The position numbers and the translations under genes are program-made. From Flavobacteriaceae bacterium (lineage in GTDB: Bacteria; Bacteroidota; Bacteroidia; Flavobacteriales; Flavobacteriaceae), in the NCBI GenBank assembly GCA_031277535.1, contig JAITMD010000020.1, forward strand, positions 17,582 through 81,581: DNA of 64,000 nt, written 5' to 3'. Under the pieces are notes generated by a model. That model saw only the letters and a program-made list of their open reading frames with translations. It ran no database searches and had not been told where the DNA came from. Positions 61,445 to 64,000 of this stretch are shown one piece after another (the stretch's first letter is position 1; each line of letters begins with the position of its first letter).

Positions 61445-61476
61445 TTGTTGTTTATTGAGTTGTTAGTTTATTTTTG
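61445..61476 (+). promoter_or_regulatory. Promoter-like sequence upstream of the membrane protein gene
   Basis: TTG at 61445-61447 (or 61448-61450) and TATTTTTG at 61469-61476 have 21- or 18-nt spacing. Transcription would begin near 61482, exactly at the following terminator hairpin. Confidence 0.45.
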
Positions 61477-61480
61477 TTAG

Positions 61481-61514
61481 AAAAACCCCAAGATTGTCGC
61501 TCTTGGGGTTTTTT
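61481..61514 (+). terminator. Strong terminator before the membrane protein gene
   Basis: A perfect 13-bp stem (61481-61493 with 61501-61513), loop TTGTCGC, and a T-run. It may end the HmuY-like operon or, given the promoter-like sequence just upstream, attenuate the next gene. Confidence 0.85.
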
Positions 61515-61534
61515 ATTTATCTTAGTATAAAAAA

Positions 61535-62440
61535 ATGAAGCAAGATCTATTGAAAAGTAAACTAAGTAATAAGTGGTTTGTTTTATCTGTTATAGTGTTA
61601 CTCTTAAATGATTTTGTTTTGAAGCAAACATTTAATAACGCTTTTACAGGCAAACTTTCTGATTTTGCAGGGCTATTTGCTTTTGCTTATTTTTTTTCTT
61701 GTTTCTTTTATAGGTATTCAAAAGCAATACACTACTTAGTAGCCATAAGTTTTGTGTTTTTCAAATCAGAATTAGCTACATCATTTATTAGTATGATGAA
61801 TCATATTTTTGGATTGAATATTTCTCGTGTAGTTGATTATACTGACTATATAGCATTACCTATCTTGTTTTTTTCATATCATATTATTAATACAACAAAA
61901 GAGAAAAGTATTTCTTTCTTATTTAAAAATAGTATTGTAGCAGTTAGTGTATTTGCTTTTATGGCCACTTCACAAATACCTCGGTATGGAGTGGTTTATA
62001 CTATTTCTGATAAAGAATTTGATATAAAGGCTAATATTCAAGATGTTACAGAAGCACTTAATAAGGTGGAACAAGACAGAGTATTAGAATTTAATAAAAG
62101 AAGACTTAAGTATCATGATAAACCATTAATATATGATGAAGAACGCAAGGTATATCATTATGATAATTCGCCTAATACTGTGTTTGCCTATCAGTTTGAA
62201 AGTAAAAAATTAAAAGAAACAGATACAGTTAAGTATAAATCTGGGAGATATTTCTTTTATATAGTTGCTGATTTAGAGAAAAAAGATAGATCAAAAATTG
62301 TACTAAAAGAGGCGTATAGATCACTGGAGGGTGGGCCTCCTGAAAATGATACGATAAGAGAGCGAATTACACAATATCCTAATAGTGTTATTAGAGAATT
62401 CAAAATTGATTACATAAGACCTATTAAACGGAAATTATAA
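61535..62440 (+). CDS. Conserved membrane protein of unknown function
   Basis: A 301-residue protein. Four or five hydrophobic segments occupy residues 15-145 with the conserved-looking stretch LNDFVLKQTFNNAFTGKLSDFAGLFAFAYFFSCFF in outline and ISRVVDYTDYIALPILF. The remaining 150 residues are soluble and charged (KANIQDVTEALNKVEQDRVLEFNKRR). I know similar N-termini (ND..LK..F.N..TGKLSDFAGLF) from uncharacterised Bacteroidota proteins; no function can be given. It has its own promoter-like sequence behind a terminator. Confidence 0.65.
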   Translation: MKQDLLKSKLSNKWFVLSVIVLLLNDFVLKQTFNNAFTGKLSDFAGLFAFAYFFSCFFYRYSKAIHYLVAISFVFFKSELATSFISMMNHIFGLNISRVVDYTDYIALPILFFSYHIINTTKEKSISFLFKNSIVAVSVFAFMATSQIPRYGVVYTISDKEFDIKANIQDVTEALNKVEQDRVLEFNKRRLKYHDKPLIYDEERKVYHYDNSPNTVFAYQFESKKLKETDTVKYKSGRYFFYIVADLEKKDRSKIVLKEAYRSLEGGPPENDTIRERITQYPNSVIREFKIDYIRPIKRKL

Positions 62441-62473
62441 ATGATATTTGAAATAGATCTATACTATTCCAAC

Positions 62474-62503
62474 TTGTACTTCAAGTAGGATTGCGTAATT
62501 TCG
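62474..62503 (+). promoter_or_regulatory. Possible promoter of xpt
   Basis: TTG at 62474-62476, 19 nt, TAATTTCG at 62496-62503 (one mismatch to TAnnTTTG), 31 nt before the ATG. The 94-nt gap has no purine-riboswitch core that I can see. Confidence 0.4.
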
Positions 62504-62534
62504 TACCAATTAAAATTAATAGAACAAGACAACA

Positions 62535-63104
62535 ATGGAATTATTACATAAGAGAATTTTACAAGATGGAAAGTGCTTTGATGGAGGTATTTTAAAAGTA
62601 GATAGTTTTATCAATCATCAAATGGATCCTGTATTAATGAAATCTATAGCTGTGGAATTTGTTAGAAGATTTGCAGGTACTAATGTAAATAAGATTATGA
62701 CGATTGAAGCAAGTGGTATTGCTCCAGCTATTATGACGGGTTATTTGTTAAACCTACCAGTTGTTTTTGCAAAAAAGAAGAAGCCTACAACTATGGAAAA
62801 TATTTTGCATACCCAAATCCATTCTTTTACAAAAGATAGAACGTATGACGTAATTATTAGCAATGATTTTTTAAGACCAGAAGATAATGTATTATTCGTA
62901 GATGATTTTCTTGCTTATGGTAATGCGGCTATTGGAGTTTTAGACCTTATTCAACAATCAGGTGCAAATTTGGTAGGTATGGGCTTCATTATTGAAAAAG
63001 CATTTCAAAACGGAAGACAATTAATAGAAGATAAAGGAGTGCGTGTAGAATCTCTTGCTATTATTGACGATTTATCTAATCGTACTATTACGATTCGCAA
63101 ATAA
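62535..63104 (+). CDS. xpt: Xanthine phosphoribosyltransferase
   Basis: A 189-residue purine salvage enzyme converting xanthine and PRPP to XMP. LLHKRILQDGKCFDGGILKVDSFINHQMDP in outline is the Xpt N-terminus; the PRPP site reads NVLFVDDFLAYGNAAIG near residues 118-134 and the substrate loop TIEASGIAPA. Length equals B. subtilis-type Xpt. It precedes a lipoprotein gene by 37 nt and may share its transcript. Confidence 0.94.
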   Translation: MELLHKRILQDGKCFDGGILKVDSFINHQMDPVLMKSIAVEFVRRFAGTNVNKIMTIEASGIAPAIMTGYLLNLPVVFAKKKKPTTMENILHTQIHSFTKDRTYDVIISNDFLRPEDNVLFVDDFLAYGNAAIGVLDLIQQSGANLVGMGFIIEKAFQNGRQLIEDKGVRVESLAIIDDLSNRTITIRK

Positions 63105-63141
63105 AGATAACGGAATAAGAACTATAGATAAGAAATCAAAA

Positions 63142-63693
63142 ATGAGAAAGTATTTTACTCTTGGATTAGTGTTTACTTTAATAATGGGGGCTTGTAATAA
63201 AAAAGATCAAACGCAAGAAATTCATGTGGATGAGCAATGTGTCATTGATATTCCTTCAACATTAGTCAAAACGACAGAATTGCATCCAGAAGCGGTAGTG
63301 CAATTTAAAGATGCTAATCAAGAACTATATGTTATAGTGATAAAAGAACCAATTAATGAAGTTAATCAGTTTTTTGAAGAAAATCAGAACAGCTTAGGTG
63401 ATCAGTTTACTAAAGATTTTAAAGGATATGCTGATTTGACTTACTTAGCTTTGTTACAAAAGGCAAAAGTAGATACCCCTATTTTGTTAGAAGCAAAAAA
63501 TATTAATGGGGCTAATGCTTATGTGGTTAATTTTGATGCTTCAGTTTCAGGATTAGACGTTTTTTATAATTTTGCAGCGATAAAAGGTAAAACAGATTAT
63601 TATCAAATATTGGTTTGGACTCTAAATACTAAAAAAGAAAAGCACAAAGTAGAAATGGATAAGATTATTAATTCATTTAGAATGTTGGAGTAA
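63142..63693 (+). CDS. Lipoprotein of unknown function
   Basis: A 183-residue lipoprotein starting MRKYFTLGLVFTLIMGACNKK, lipobox cysteine at residue 18 (MGAC, slightly unusual at -3). The mature part is a small alpha/beta domain (IDIPSTLVKTTELHPEAVVQFKDANQELYVIVI, later YYQILVWTLNTKKEKHKVEMDKIINSFRML, in outline), reminiscent of PsbP/PsaA-type lipoprotein folds, but no family is claimed. The longer frame overlaps xpt and lacks a signal, so ATG 63142 is preferred. Confidence 0.68.
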   Translation: MRKYFTLGLVFTLIMGACNKKDQTQEIHVDEQCVIDIPSTLVKTTELHPEAVVQFKDANQELYVIVIKEPINEVNQFFEENQNSLGDQFTKDFKGYADLTYLALLQKAKVDTPILLEAKNINGANAYVVNFDASVSGLDVFYNFAAIKGKTDYYQILVWTLNTKKEKHKVEMDKIINSFRMLE

Positions 63694-63745
63694 ATGATAG
63701 AAATAATATAGAGGCAGATTATTATTTGCAATAAAAATAGATGAT

Positions 63746-63784
63746 TCCCTTTTTAAGATGTAGATTTTAAAAAGGGATTTTTTT
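63746..63784 (+). terminator. Terminator after the xpt-lipoprotein pair
   Basis: An 11-bp perfect stem (63746-63756 with 63767-63777), 10-nt loop, seven T (63778-63784). Confidence 0.85.
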
Positions 63785-63927
63785 ATTAGAGATCCCCAAA
63801 CATCCCTTTAAACCATTCCCTCCACCCATTTTCCCACCCAATTTCACATTTTTTCTACCACAATTAACCTTTAAAGAAGAAAAAAACACAAAATCCACCA
63901 CCTTTTTTACTCTAACTTTTAACTCAA
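63785..63927. other. G-poor spacer with C-runs; G-quadruplex motif on the minus strand
   Basis: The plus strand is almost without G. CCC runs at 63818, 63825, 63833 and 63837, with 4-, 5- and 1-nt gaps, read on the minus strand as a canonical four-tract G-quadruplex motif. Further C-runs start at 63794 and 63804. No gene or promoter is visible in this part. Confidence 0.6.
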
Positions 63928-64000
63928 ATGGCTAATAATCAATTTTCTAATGAAAACAAGAAGAACTATCCACCTCATTTCACACCCCAATTCACGGGAG
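63928..64000 (+). CDS. Possible start of a gene cut by the window end
   Basis: An ATG opens a frame that reads MANNQFSNENKKNYPPHFTP and continues to the last base. It is rich in Asn, Lys, Pro and Phe, has no recognisable domain in 24 codons, and lies in base-skewed DNA. No promoter or strong ribosome-binding site is seen. It may be noncoding. Confidence 0.22.
   Translation, partial: MANNQFSNENKKNYPPHFTPQFTG

Noticed and set aside
62441..62534. Purine riboswitch upstream of xpt
   Set aside because: xpt often carries one in Firmicutes, but no three-way-junction core or conserved loop pair is visible in the 94-nt gap.
1..64000. Mobile elements, phage genes, toxin-antitoxin or defence systems, tRNA and rRNA genes
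   Set aside because: I looked for transposase, integrase, toxin, nuclease and restriction motifs and for cloverleaf or rRNA-like sequence and saw none that could be supported.

Overview
The window is a chromosomal stretch of a low-GC member of the Bacteroidota, most likely family Flavobacteriaceae (a Flavobacterium- or Myroides-like genome). The evidence is the gene order rpsL-rpsG-fusA-rpsJ-rplC through rplQ without tuf, the recurring TAnnTTTG -7 promoter box of this phylum, a HmuR/HmuY-type pair, an S46 dipeptidyl-peptidase and SPII lipoproteins. I see no rRNA or tRNA, no insertion sequence, no phage gene and no CRISPR array. Most of the window is core genome, and the less ordinary material is between genes.

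Layout. 1-8.6 kb: 3' end of an alpha-2-macroglobulin gene, a pirin, a small lipoprotein followed by a five-copy 28-bp tandem repeat, then a minus-strand block (DinB-like protein, Crp/Fnr regulator, M3 peptidase, purE, purK). 8.6-9.8 kb: a 1.2-kb gene-free stretch with a degenerate 11-bp-periodic element and a candidate small RNA ending in a strong terminator. 9.8-20.2 kb: hpt-adk, obgE, a complete seven-gene Mrp cation/proton antiporter operon and a DPP7-like S46 peptidase. 20.3-25.1 kb: poorly characterised secreted, lipid-anchored and membrane proteins. 25.3-34.3 kb: mpl, radC, a HAD phosphatase, a cytidylyltransferase, rarA, a rhomboid protease, a second 11-bp-periodic intergenic element, rlmB and an outer-membrane barrel protein. 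34.3-51.5 kb: the merged str-S10-spc-alpha superoperon, 32 genes on the plus strand from one consensus promoter, with two large RNA hairpins inside it (rpsJ-rplC and rpsK-rpsD). 51.5-64 kb: carA, eno, gltA with an attenuator-like leader, a two-gene amidinotransferase-fold pair (DDAH-like plus CtlX), an outer-membrane receptor/HmuY operon behind a double palindrome, a conserved membrane protein, xpt, a lipoprotein, and a G-poor end with a G-quadruplex motif on the minus strand.

Functional themes: translation and protein export (superoperon, obgE, rlmB), purine synthesis and salvage (purE, purK, hpt, adk, xpt), ion homeostasis (mrpA-G), peptide use (M3 and S46 peptidases), cell-wall recycling (mpl), central carbon metabolism (eno, gltA), guanidino/citrulline catabolism (DDAH-like plus CtlX) and probable heme acquisition (HmuR/HmuY-like).

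No unmistakable new defence or mobile system is visible. The best candidates for something undescribed are the two 11-bp-periodic intergenic elements, the small RNA at 9442-9594, the hmuRY-like double palindrome and the attenuator-like gltA leader. Start codons were moved downstream from the longest frame where a -7 promoter box, a signal peptide or family length supported it. Several of the longest frames begin at TTG.
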